DNA from: Lepidurus packardi
Lineage: Eukaryota; Arthropoda; Branchiopoda; Notostraca; Triopsidae
Direction of reading: 5' to 3'
Length of the DNA: 64,000 nucleotides
Assembly: GCA_023053545.1 (NCBI GenBank)
Contig: JAKZAN010000002.1
Coordinates: forward strand, 11,962,790-12,026,789
Positions 1 to 13,074 of the stretch are shown here, in pieces (within the stretch, counting starts at the first letter, position 1; each line of letters starts with the position of its first letter). The position numbers and the translations under genes are program-made. A model generated the notes under the pieces. That model worked only from the letters and a program-made list of their open reading frames with translations, was not told the origin of the DNA and made no database searches.

Positions 1-3000
1 TGCTTACCCCTCCCCACCCACACACACACATAGACTGTGTACGCACTAATAGAGCTAAGCCCAAATAAAGCATTCGGAAAAAGGAGAAAAAGGCCCCGAC
101 CTTTATACATGTATGCATGCACGGCATTGAGTAACATAAGCGGCTTGTGTTGTTGTTGGTGGGAGAAGAGCCAGCGATTTATAGAGCGAGCGCACGTTGC
201 TCGTAATGAGCACTAAGCTGCTTCCTTATTTTAGGTCCAAGTAATGCGAGAACATGATTATGTTTGACAAGTTCACTTGGCTTGGCGTTTTTTCTGTCCT
301 AAGCGGCGCCCTAACAAACTTGGCTGGCGAACTTGGTATAGGTACTTAATGTTTATGTGAGCTAAAAACGTTGCTGTGTTCTATGTCTCCTCTTGCTAGT
401 AGAAGGTAAATGTGGTTTATGACAGAGGATGCATGGGAATGTTCCAACTGTATAAGTTGATCTAGGTTGATCTACGCTCCTGCGTTTACACCAAGAATCG
501 CGTGCTTTGTTGGCTTGGATTATTATTATGGTCAGTTTCTGGCCTTTCTTGTCTCATGGAAGAATCCGCCAAAGTCCCAGCCAAAGAATCTCCAAAGCAG
601 CAAAACTCTTGGCTGGCGATGACTTGGTTTTAACATGTTCGGCTTGTCCCATGCTATCGTGGCCAAACGGCTCGTCTGGAAACTGGCCAATAATAGAACG
701 TAAAGTCAAAGTTTTTGACGTCCAGTTCAGCCAAGTCGTCCCAGGTTGTAGTACATAGCTGTACCCAATATATTAGTATATTATATATATGTATGTTTGA
801 ATGTTGAGTCTTTTGTGATAACAAAATGATCACAAATCGTTACAATTTGTTAGGGTCAAGGTAATGGTTCAGAGTTTCGGTTAAGGTAAAGCCGTACGAG
901 TTAGTAGCATGTAAGATGGTTCTGAGGTATATGTGCTGGCGCGGTGGTGTGTGTATGTGCAAGTCAATGTCGATTAATCCTTTCCAGCTGGAGTAACAAG
1001 TTAAAAGTCAGCTGTTTGGCGTAGTAAAGTTTCGTTGGCGTGCTCGCATGCATGCCCGAGTTTCCACATGATTCAGCAGCAACTCGAGTTTAGTTTCTCG
1101 GCAAACTCCTAAACCGAAGTTGGCGTAATCCAGCTGCATTTCCTCATCTCGTTTTCACGTAACTTGGTGTCCAACTGCGAAATGGACTGTGAACTTACTA
1201 CTTGGTTACTTTGCTGCTATGGACTCGGAAAGCCCCCCAAACTTGCTCCGAGCTTGCATGCATCTCTTTTCCAAATTGGAAACTTGTCTGATGGGCTCCG
1301 CTTGACTTGTAGCTCTCGCGCGGAAGATGTTCGAGCTTCCCCCCGTGCATGAGTTATGTTCTTTGAAAACTTGTAGAACTCGAGGCTGCTTGCTTGCTAT
1401 CTGGGTCTTATGGATGTTGGAGTGTTTCTTTTGCTTTTTTACGATGATCTCAAGCCAAGGTCGTAATTTTTGAATCAGATTCTCTATCGCGCCGAGTACA
1501 AAACGTTCCGAGGACCCCGTAATGCACTGGCCCTCCTTGAAACTTTTCCTCTACCCAGGACACAGTGTGTCGTAAAACTTTTTGGCGTATGCACATGCAA
1601 ATGATATTTATCGCTGGACATCACTGCAGCAGCAGTCTGGCCATCGGGAGAGAAAAAAGGAGAAGCTTGATGGACAGACACACTTTTGCAGCACATTTTC
1701 TTTTCTTCTCAGTCCATGTTCCATGTTCTTTTCTTCCAGCCCAGGAGATTAAGATTGGTATCATCCAACAGACGGATATGTTACTAGTTACAAGTTGAGG
1801 GGCGTACTCACGCAATGCAAAATAAAATAAAAATAACAAACACGAGAACCACCCAAAAGAAAATACAATACTTGGTATACTCTGTCTATTCTCGTCAGTT
1901 TATTTATTTTTTTAAATTATTTTTTATAACATTTCTAAATCGAGTAAATTGAATACATTTAATATATTCAAGTTTTTAACCCATTCTGGCCATTCCCAGC
2001 CTTTTCTTCCTTAATTTTGTTTTTGTTGGTTGACATTTATCTTGGAAGACTTGCTCGTCGCTGGGGCGCACATTCATAGCTTCTCTTTTTTAATTCCCTT
2101 GACTGCGTCTTCTATAGCATCAAGACGGCGACCGTGGAAGTTGTCTTGCCATATATATTTGAAAAGAGATTCATCGTTACTGAATGTTTTTGTATGTATG
2201 CCAAGCGCAGGAAAGGGATGCTTTTCTTTTTCATTCTTATTTCGTTCGTTGCGCCATGGCAAGTCACATGCTTTTCAAAAGGCAGTACAGGTAAAGGCAT
2301 TTTTTTTATTAGAAATACCCTTTTATGGGCAATGGAGCAAATGCAAGCGAATGTTCCGAGGTAAGAAAGTAAGTTCAGGGATTCCGGCTTCTCTTTGTAA
2401 TTATATAATGTATGTAATGGGGCAAGCTTCGAACTAAAATGTCATATTTATAAAGGAATTTGAAAGTGTTTTTTTTTAAATTCGCTTGACTTGGAAAAAT
2501 TGAGAAAATTCGAATTGAAGAAAAGAGAATCAGAGGTAAAAGAGGCCGTAAAGGCCCGTGTAGCCCGGATTTATGTTCTGTGATGAAAAGATAGTTTGTA
2601 TAAGAGTTTAATTGAGGAAGAAATGTGGCATGGTTAAATAGACAGCAGTCGTCCCTTGCTAAAGTGGTCATGCGTGTTACAAGACAAATGGCTGAGCCGG
2701 GATGTGCGAAGTTTTATGCATACTTGGATGCAATCGTCCATTTATCTTGTAGAAATATCCCAGTTGGTGGAACTGAGCTAAAAAGAAAGCAGAATACGTT
2801 GCATTCTATTGTAAGGAGCGTTTTTTGAATATAAGGCGTTCCACACATGGCAAGGAAAGGGAAGAAAGAAAAGGAGAGATGGAGGAACCCAAAAGCCAGC
2901 CAAACTTACCCTTTTTGGTTACTTCTAACTCCTTGTCAAGCTGTCCATGTTAGGGTATTTGTCACATGCAAAAACTGGCTCCTGACTTATCTTGATGGCG

Positions 3001-6000
3001 TTGCGTTATTTTTCGAATGTCTCTGTGTGACTTGCTTGCTAAAACGTACATCCCGTTTTTCACCCATTGTTAATTTGATTCAGAGTTTTAACCGTGTTTT
3101 TTCTTTTCTCTTTTCTAGGTAAGACCCCTTTTTCTGTTTTTTTGACAAGAGGTTGTGCCGATTGAATTCGGTTTTTAAGCACGGAGACCATCAAAACGAG
3201 ACCACACTGGGCAAGTTTACGTATCTTTTTTGTTGGTTATTTATTTTTTAGTTCAGTTATCAAAGTCTAAAGCTTGATGGATCCATTTTGTTCCTAGACT
3301 GACCCAAAAGTCGTAAGTTCCTTCGACCAACCCTGAACGTTTTAGCAACGAACGTTTTCGAACGTTTTTCCACTCCCACCTTTGGCTATTATCCCAACTA
3401 AAAGCTACCGAAACGACGAATAAGGCGAAGCCGGACTAACGCTACCAAGGCGTCTTGATATAACGTCTTGTTATAGCATTTGGCGTTTGGTTTAGCGTTC
3501 GTTACTAGTTAGTGCGGCAGTGCAACCCGAAAGTAACACTACGGTCTCGGTTTGACTTTATGCCAAAAATCGGTAGTTTTTATGTTAGTAAACACAAGAA
3601 TGGAATGGACAAGAAGAAGATAGCCCTTCCAGTTTTGGCCAAGTTAACTTTTGCGTCAGCAGTCATTTTCGCCTTGGTGGATCAAGAAGCTGTTGATAAA
3701 AATATTGTTTAGTTTTATCTAGTTTATTTTACTTCCCTGTTTCGGTCAGTCCACGCTGGAAAGAGCACTTTGCTAACCAAAAACCGTGAAGGAATTAGCA
3801 GTGAGGCATAGCTTTTCTGAAGGATTTTTGAAGGCATCCATTAAAATCATCCTATTTCATTTTTTCTTCGTTTCCCGCGTCTGAGAAAAAGAAGCGAGGC
3901 GTAGAGAGATGGTTATTAAAATCGCGGTCAAATTGGCAGTTTTTTATGTCATTGCCCGGAGAGCGCAACTAGTGTGTGTGTGCATGGAGGGGCGGGTTGA
4001 TTAGGGACTCGTATCTACGTGTTCGGTTTGTCCTTGTGTTATGCTCAGGATTCCATATGTGTAGTTTTGCTGGGTTATGGGGAACGTTACGTTGCATGAA
4101 TTGAACTAAACAGTAAAAAAACGGGATGTGCAAATGCCCGCAGCCAAGGAAGCGAGTAGACGAACACAACAACGTAATGACAAGCACCCGCAATTAAGAC
4201 TCGCACTTGACCGAAAGCACGCCTCGCTGTTTCCGCGTACGAGAGAACCTGGCACGAAAAGGTCTGCCGTAAGTATTAACCTTGCCAAGTTAGCTCAACC
4301 GAGCGAAGCATATTCAAAACCCCAAAACGAAAAAGAAAAAAACGAGATAACGTATTCTTATAGAGCTTTTAGATAGCTATAAGGCCCCCACGTAGTATAT
4401 ATAAAGAGGTCTTTTAATGAAAGCCACCGGGAGGTTTTATGCAAGGAGAAAACCTGCAGCACAAAAATAAATAAAAGAAAATTCAAATGTAAAAGAACCG
4501 AGCAAAGTCCTGAACACATTTTAAGGGAAATCAGGAAGGGTAAAAGCGAAGGTTGCCATGTTTTTTTTTTTTTTGGGTTCATGTTCTGCTCAAGTTGATT
4601 GGTCTGCATCGCAGCAGGGATCTAATCGGCGCATAAAAGGCTGTGCGATATATTCTGAAATCCCTTGTTCCCCATCACTGCAACACTTTTTTTTCCCGTT
4701 TTTGCCCTGAACTGTACTATATCCATACCGCGTTGCGTATATACCATGCAGCATACAAACGGCTTGGGCCGTCCAAGTTTAATACTCGAGACAGCCGTTA
4801 ATTACGGAGCGTGCAATGGGGTTCTCTGTTTTGGTGCTCCGGGGCGCATAGGAGCCGTGTTCCTTTTTGAGAGCTTTTCATCGTGGACTAATTCGGCGTG
4901 TTTTCTTACTCCTGCCAAGCGAAAGAAGGCTGTAGACCAACTTTACATCAGATTACTTTTTCTGGCTCAGCTTCGAACGACCGCGGTCTCATCATCGTCC
5001 TCATCAGCACCTATCAAGTCGGCAGTAAGGCTCTCCAATTTATATTGGGGTTCACCCAAGACACTTTTCCTTAAATCGAGACCATAACACTTCGGAATTG
5101 CAGATATAAATCTCTTATGGTCCAGCTTTTTTCATCCCACCAAATTCTTGGGGAAACATCGCATTTATTATATTTATATTTCTTTGTATAGATTTCTTTA
5201 TTGTATTTTTATATAGTGATAGTATCTTTACATTGCAGGGTTTTGTAGGGTTGTGGAGATTTTGTTGCCTGTTTCGGGGTATTGGGAGGCGAAAATGCCT
5301 CATTTCCATGGATTCGCTCCACACTCTTCTTCTATTGCTCACTGGAGAGAGTGTATGGCGTGGCAATCGTAGATGAGTGGGTAACTTTTGGGGCCGAACC
5401 CCCAAAAAAGAACGGAGCATGTAGTGCGTATGCTAGGCGCTTTAGAGATCATCTCGAAAGTTGCGATTGAGGGTGCCAAAAGAGGCGATACTTATTCGCT
5501 TTGGTCATGGAGGCCCGTCAGCTGTCGAGAGGTAAAGGACCACCCAGAAAGTTTGAGCTCGCGATTTATTAGAGCTAGAGGGGAAGTAGATACTTTTTCC
5601 ATAAAGAGATTTTGAAAGGTGCCAAACGTGCCAAAGACGATGCGCGGGACTTGTTTTGGAAACTCTTTAAAGTATAATAATCCCCAAGCCGCAAGCCGCG
5701 CGTTTTGACTTTCCCAACGAGACCAGGGGATTTGGATACAATTTATGCGCTTTTACTGCTCGGTTCATGATAACTTGGTTTATTATTTTTGGTGGGATCC
5801 CTCCATGGGTTGACTGCACTGTATATACACGTGATTGGCTACCAAGTATGGACCGAACGCGTACCTAGAACAAAGTTTATGCGTAATAAATTGGAGGATT
5901 TTCTTTTTAGTGCCGAAATTAATGTAAGGAGGGTGCCAACAACAAAGTCAAGCGACAGTGAGGAGTGTATGCTGGGGTAAAAAACGGGGTGGGGTTGGAT

Positions 6001-8787
6001 GAATTGCTGACACATCGTAGTGAGTCGACTTTTGGAACACCCTCGCCAGCTCTTTGGTTGTTAGATTATGCAGCAGTAAGGCGGAAAAGATTTTGGGGTG
6101 GGGGTTAGGGGAAAAAAAAGATTTCAAAGATGTTCACTCCTTTTCAGAGCGTTTCAGAGCAAAATCCATGATTCTGTTCGCTCTATTGAAGGATTGCAAG
6201 AAAAGGAGGCACAAGGCCAAGCGCACTAACGACTTCTTTTCATTGAACGCCCGTAACTCCTTGCCATTGACAGATGCAACGCCCTGTGTGGTCCTTCAAT
6301 TTTCTTCTCCCCCTATGAGCGAAAACTAGTTCGATTTTAGAACATTGTACGGAAGTTTGCGCTTTGTTAAGAAAAAAAGAGTAAAAATAAGTAGAAATAG
6401 TGTTTAAATGACTCGAAAAAGTGCGGTAAGCATTGATAGGCCTAGAGCTCGCCTGCGGGACTCACACAAATAGCATAACTCAGTATCCCAAGTTGACGTG
6501 CGTGATGGTGATGGTTGCGGTTAGGAAGGAGGAATGACAGTGGTAATGGTTCTCGGCAGGCATGAGGGCCCACGTGAAAAAAAAAAGAGTGTATGAAAAA
6601 GCTTGAACGCTTACTTTCTCTTTGTGTAGTTTCAAACTTCCTTTCTTTTGTCTCGGGCATAGCATTATGCGTAGACTCAAGTGCCAGGTTAACTTTGTGT
6701 GCTGCCGTCATCAATGCAAAGGAGAGTGGTCGTAAAAATTCTAGAAGAGATGGCGATGTTTGAAACGAGCCTTAACAGTTGATTGGAACGAAAAGATTGC
6801 GACTACTATTTTTTTAAATATTTTTTAAACGCTGTTTCTGTTTCGCTCTTCCTGGCTAGTAACATTAAGAATTAGGTCCGCCAACTTGCATGTTCTCCCT
6901 TTTTTCTATTTTATTTTTCAAGGTAAGTCGAAGGCCGAAGAGAAATAGCAGGTCTCCGGTTTGAGACGAGTCTGTGTAGTTGATATGCAGGTATTTCGTG
7001 TTGTTGTGGCTAGTTATGGTTATAGGATATAAGTAACGGTCGTGGTTTTTTGTCGAGTATTTGAAGAGGTATTTATACGGGCGGAAAAATTTTGGGTCTG
7101 CCATGCGATGCCGCCAAGCTGTCTAGCTCAGCCAGGAATAATAAGAGAACCAGGCTTATGAGAACCAGGAAATTCACGTAAAAAGGACTTTCTAGCCTGT
7201 ACCCAACAACGTCATTAGAAACTCGTCTGTAGGAGAACCGCAATTTTGCCTGTTTTATTAACAGTAATTGTCTCTTTGAAAAGAGACTTGCCCGCCTTTC
7301 TATGCCCATGTATGTTACAAGTGTGATGGGCTTTAGGTTGCCATACCATATATACCTAGGCCGGCAAGTGTGGTTCAAGCAGGTGCGCGAGAGAATCCGA
7401 AAAGGAAACAAAAAGAAACGAAAAACACTCACACGTACAAAAATTCGAAGCTTTTTCAAGTCCTTTTTTCTTTCTTTTTTGGGGGGGTTTGTACCGCTGT
7501 GTGTTACAGTACAGTCAAGAATGACTCAGCCAGAATGTTTCCATGACGGTGCCAGTGATGATGATGATGATGGTGGCGTGATATTGTAAGGGGCTTGGGT
7601 TAATGAGAGGGTGGTTACAGGCGCCAAAGGTCCGCGAGATGGCAAGAGGGAAAGGTATTGTTGTGTGTATATACTATTAATGAAAAGACGGGTGCTATGT
7701 AAAAATTTCCGAGCTTACGTAGGGTGTGTTTCCTTCCATGAAAGAGGTCATTCCCGCTTGCCAGCTGGTATTACGTTTACGTGCAAATACTGCCCCCACA
7801 ACACCGTTTTCTTATTAGTTTTGACGAGGCTTTGGGGTACGCGCTTTGACAGAGCTCGCAAAGAGAAACGAGGGTGTCAATTTTAAGGCTCGCTTATTAG
7901 AGTAATAGGGTGATAAGCTGCAGAGAATTCGATGTCATTTTGACGGCGACGCGTGCTGGATGTCAATGGTGGAATACCAACCCAACTCGCCCCAAGTCCA
8001 GTACCGTGCGCCAATGCTGCCGCTGTTTCTGGCTCTTGTCCCACTCGACAAAAGCCTTGTCAGTGTCAGGCGCTTTTGTTCATCCATCATTGAGGACGGT
8101 AACAGCACACATCAGACGGACTACAGAGCGCAAAAGAGAGAGAATGGAGATGTGCACGTCTTCTTGGGTTCTCACACCCTCGCATCTCTCTACACGTCTT
8201 TTACCCCCGTCTTCCACCCATGCTCTGTATAAATATCGTATAGATGTGTATGTGTGCTCGTCTTTTCTTCCTCGATCCTTCGCTCCGTACCAATGCAACA
8301 TGGAACAAAGTCCTGCTGGACCTGAGCCAAGCACAAAAATGGTCATCGGAACCATCTTCCGCACGCAAAGGGGGGTTTTCTGTTCTGCCAGCAGGCCGTC
8401 CAGCTTCCTTAGGAATTACTTAGTCGATCCCCCGCAATTTTTCAGGACAGCATATGCCTCTCCTTAGCGATCTTTGAGCGAGAACAATGGCTGCAAGTTT
8501 GCGGTTTTCCAGTCGAACCTTACCCAAGTCATCAAACCCCGAGCTCACTTCAGTGCAGATGAATTGCCCTTGAGTGCGTTTATTTACCTTTTTTATTACA
8601 AAAAATTTCGCGTTTTATTTATGGATTTATGGTTCTGACGCTGGGCACGATTACGCTTTAGTTCCTTTTAACTTGAGATATTTACCGTTTTTATTATACA
8701 AATATTTAGTTAGTTATTGTTTGAGGCAAAAGCAATTGACGCGAGGTGCGATTACAATTTAGTTGCTGTTAACTTAAAACTGTTTTC

Positions 8788-8812
8788 TTTTTTTTTTTTG
8801 GGGGGGGGGGGG
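8788..8812. repeat. T12-G13 composite homopolymer tract
   Basis: A run of 12 T is immediately followed by 13 G. Similar composites occur at 4561, 7475, 10773 and 48355. Confidence 0.9.
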
Positions 8813-9449
8813 TGGGGTTGATTAAAGCGAAACCCAGTGTGAATACAAAAGTTTTTTGGCGTTTATCTCGGGGGCGTTTGCTCACATTCAAGTTACACAG
8901 GACGTCGATCCTGAACTCGAATGGACTCGCACCACACGGATATTGGCGCCCGCCTTATTCAACCCCCTTGTCGATCTAACCCGTCCCGGTAATACAGAAA
9001 ATAGTGAGGTAATTTGTCAACGTCAGGGCCGGATGCCGAGCCTGAGGGGGTCCCCGGATTGGAAACAAAGCCGGCTTCCCGAGGGAAATGCGTTGCCCGG
9101 CCAGGCGAACGCGAATGCGAACGCGGAATTCGCTGCCTCGGGCTCCGCTAAAGTTTTTCAGCCTGCGTAAAATTCTCTCTCTCTATCCTCCGAGTTTTAG
9201 TTAGCTTTTCACCTTCCCTCTCCGTCCCGTTTTTGGTTGGACACGTCTCCTGAACTCGGAAGGGAATGACGGTGCAAAAGAAGATGCTGCAGCATTGCTT
9301 TTTAGAAGTTAGATAACTACTCGCTTGTGTATGTTATCTGCGGGGAAATTACCAGATGAACACAAAAGGAATCTTATTCTCGCGGGAAGATTTGAGTGGC
9401 AAACGCGACTGTAAAACAAGAAAAAAAAAGAAAAAAATACTAAATAAGG

Positions 9450-9479
9450 CACAGTATATAGGCTAACCTATATAGTGTG
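9450..9479. repeat. Imperfect 13-bp inverted repeat
   Basis: CACAGTATATAGG, loop CTAA, then CCTATATAGTGTG; 12 of 13 positions pair. It sits in non-coding DNA after an A-rich stretch. Confidence 0.55.
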
Positions 9480-10270
9480 GGTACAAGGGATGTGAGGCAG
9501 GAAGAAGAAAGAAGAAGGGTTTCTTTTCTTAGCGCATCCCATTAAGCGCGACCAGATGTGGTCCACTGCTGTTTCTCTGCCATATTCCGTCCATACACCG
9601 CATGTGAACTCGGAACTGGAAAAAACGAGAAAGGAATAGAGTTCCTTTCATCCTTAATACCCAGACAAGTCAGTATGTGGAGAAACTTTCCCCCTAATTT
9701 TTTGTTCCTTGCTATCATCCGCTTTCTGTCAGTGACTAAAAGGGAAACCCAAAGTAAAAAAAAAAATGTCTCAATCGTTATCAGTCCCCCAGCCGCAAAC
9801 GGCAGCTTTCGGATTTGGTGGCGGGGGCGCGGTCGGTCGGGCGGTCACTGGTGCCTGGGCAGCTCACCGGAACTTGCTCCCGGAAGTTGTGATACCGAAG
9901 ATGATTCTCGCAGAGTTCATATCATTTGGGGGCCCAAGTGTCGATGGCGATTTCGGGGTTCTTGGTTCAAAACCTATGGAGCTCCCCAGCAGTCACAAAG
10001 TTTGGACTTTTTTTATTTATTTTCCCCGAGTCCACCAAGTCATCAGTTACGGAAGTTGTTACATCCGGACCTCGGGCAGCAACATGTATTTTTTTTAAAA
10101 AAAAGAAAACTGAATTGTTGGGATTCAGGCAGCCTCGCGCGAAATGCAAAGGCGACTGAGTTACTCGTTTTTGATAAGCGGGGGTCATTTATCGCCTGTA
10201 ATTGATTTTTTCAAAAAGAACAGTCCACTCTTCCCACTAAACCCCGCTGGTCCCTTGAAAGATTACGGAA

Positions 10271-10368
10271 CCGTCGTCCTTGTGTCGGGATCCGTCGCCC
10301 TTGTGTCGGGATCCGTCGCCCTTGTGTCGGGGCCTGTAGCCCTTGTGTCGAGTCGTCCTTGTGTCACG
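10271..10368. repeat. 21-bp minisatellite, about 4.5 copies
   Basis: The unit CCGTCGCCCTTGTGTCGGGAT is repeated at 10271, 10292 and 10313, with decaying copies at 10334 and 10353. The unit length is a multiple of three, so it produces an apparent Val/Ser/Gly repeat in one forward frame, but no gene supports that translation. Confidence 0.85.
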
Positions 10369-10772
10369 TTGCCCGTTTATGGCCAGTACTTGATTTTTCA
10401 AAAAACAATCGTTCCTTTTCCCCCAACAACCTTCTTTGCTTGACTTTTCTCCTATGCGCCAAAGTGGCATATAAGTGTTCAATTTCGGAATCGCCGCACA
10501 AGAGTTGCATCGATTCTCGCCAGTCGATGGTGGGCCGGTATAGTCCGGAGATGAGCAGCTTCTTATCGGCGCTAGGGTTGGCTAGCAATATCAATGGGGC
10601 ATTGGCGGAAATGATTCGACAGCCTCAGCTTGCCATTTTTTCTGTCGCTATCGGGGTCTTTCGAAGCTCTGTCAGAATTTCCCTGGCTGATCTCGCCTGC
10701 ACTTTTTCATTTTAACATTTTTCAAAGTCCAAGTGGGATCTTTTTCTTCTCTCTCGTTTTTTCTTCTTCTTC

Positions 10773-10798
10773 TTTTTTTTTTTTTTTTTGGGGGGGGG
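10773..10798. repeat. T17-G9 composite homopolymer tract
   Basis: A TTC-rich lead-in, 17 T and 9 G, in the same orientation as the tract at 8788. Confidence 0.9.
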
Positions 10799-13048
10799 AG
10801 GAGACTTGACTTAAGAAAAATAGCGGGTCGTTATGGAAATTCAGATGCGGTACAAGTTGAATAGGTTGAATGTTGCGTTGCCAGTTAGTAACGTGGTGGG
10901 GGGAAAAAGAAAAGTTCTTCGCTAGTAGTAGTGCAATGGCTTCGCTGTGCCCGTCTTTTCAGTTGACAGGAGACATATCGCCTTTGGCCCGTTCCCGCCA
11001 GTGCTTGGGCCTCGCTACGGGACTGCGTGCCATTTCCCTGATGGCTTCTCTTCAGGCAGCCCATTTTTAAACGTCGTAACGCTTTACAGAGTTCGTTATC
11101 TCTCGTCGACGCTGCTCCGCATGAGCCCATCTTTTTATATACGTCGAGGTCCTTTCTCCAGCGCGCTCCGTGGGGCCTCTCCGCATATACTGCAAACTCG
11201 GCGGGCCCAGACTTTTTTTTGCCATAGCTCTACTTGTCTATTTCTTGAGAATTTTGCACGCCACAGCCATTACCATGTTTCTCTTGACGAAAATTACCTC
11301 GAATTTGGACCAACGATTCTTTGTTTCTTTTGTTAATGTCAAGGGTGGAATGAGAGGAAGAGGAGGGTAGGGGTTAAAGGCGAGAGTTCATCTGTGGCTT
11401 TTTGTTTCAGCGTGAATGGTCAGTATTGGACGTGTAATAGTGCTTTTTCCTTTCACTTATCAAAGTTCCATCTGTCACTCGTTGCGTCTCATTTGCGGCG
11501 AGAAAAAGGAGTGCGCTTGGTGGAGTTTCGATGAATGTCTTGTCTGACGCAAGGGAAAGGGACTACGCGATTGGGATAAATGCGTTGGCGTCCTGACAAC
11601 CATGCAGCCTGCATAGAAAAGCCCTGGCCCAAGCTCCCTCTAAATGGGATGCAGACAGAAATTTGTCCATGCCGCCGCATTGATTGCCAGGCATCTGTCT
11701 TACGACCTCCGTAGAAGAGTTACCGGAGCTCAGTACTTTTTGGGGAGTTATTTTCCCGCATATTTTATCCAGGATTGGGTTGAGCTTGTCTGACATTGGC
11801 TGTAAAAGGCAGGCGTTTAGGAGTCGTTGTTTGCTTTTCCACTGCTTTTTAAACACGCAAAGGAACACACTCCGAGATGCTGTCCAGAGTCTTCAATACT
11901 AGCAAACTTTGTCCATATTCCAAGTCTAAACGTTGGAAAAGTCTCACCTTTCTTAATGTGGCGTCCCTGTGACAAATGGGGTATATAGCGTATATAGCAA
12001 ATGCGTCCTGTACGACCACTGTTTATTGACGTCGTGGTTCCCCCAACCTAAACATTTACTCAACTTTGGTCCGCTGGTAGATGTTATGTTTTTTCAGACA
12101 TTGCTATATGCCCTTTTTGGAAATTTGTACAAAGTTTCTGGTCCAACCACGCTGTACTGCAAGTAGTGGATCATTTTTTGTCACAAGAGGGCACTGGTGT
12201 CATACCCTTTCTCAATGTAATTTCATAAACTTTTAACAAGAAATGAAAAGAAACAACGTTTGGCATGCGTGCTGAATTTAGTTAAAGCTTATAGATGCTA
12301 TGTACCTCGAGGAAGAAAAAGGATGCCGCATACCCAAGGCTTGATCACACCGTAAAGGCCCTCCATGCTAGCTGCTGGCATAGAGCGCGCACACACATAA
12401 CATATCAAATCAAACCCCTGTGCCATACCACCCCACACCCCATTTCCTTTTTCGTACTGTGCTGGCTTCCTTGTCAAAGCTCACCCCTCCTTCGGACATG
12501 AGACAGGCCCAAGATTGATGACTCGGGGTCCCCCTTGTCCATCTCGTTTGGCTCTTGGGGCCGGACATTAGGGACAGTACGACAACCCCCCTCAACTCCC
12601 AAACCTTAACCATCACCACTATACACCCTTGTCTTGGTTTTATTCCGTTCCTCCACGCTTGAAAACGTAACCTTTCTATGCGGGTTGGGTTGACTGAGTA
12701 CGACGTACACACACGTTGTGTGTACGGTACTTTTGAAATCCTACTTAAATTTTCTCGTAATATGCCGGAATAATGTAAGAAATAAAAGTAATGTTACCCT
12801 ACACGGCGGGTAAAGAGGTAATCATCGGGAGCGTGGTTAGTTTGAAGTTTTGCGTCACTATAGGACCCTGGCGGAGCGAAAAGGAAGCGAATAAGTTGTT
12901 TTGTTTTGTTTTTCTGCCACGAAAAGTCTAGAGAAAACTGACGGTCTTCTACAACTGCTTACAATAGAAATTCTCCCCTTTAGAAGCGAAGAAGGCAAGG
13001 AAGAGCCGCGGAAGTAAAGCTATAAGGGCATCAGCATTTTAATGGGTT

Positions 13049-13074
13049 GTGTATGTGTGTATTGTGTGTGTGTG
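13049..13074. repeat. GT-rich microsatellite
   Basis: Interrupted GT repeats (GTGTATGTGTGTATTGTGTG and a short continuation) in non-coding DNA. Confidence 0.8.

Noticed and set aside
7910..8467. 185-codon plus-strand frame
   Set aside because: No ATG at its start, no recognisable domain, and an equally open overlapping frame; compatible with chance in this much sequence.
9964..9974. GGTTCAAAACC, similar to a tRNA B box
   Set aside because: No A box at the right distance and no cloverleaf could be drawn.
9558..10205. 215-codon plus-strand reading frame, the longest in the window
   Set aside because: It begins at GTG rather than ATG, has low-complexity Gly/Arg and Lys stretches from GC-rich and poly-A sequence, and shows no domain; two overlapping forward frames are similarly open.
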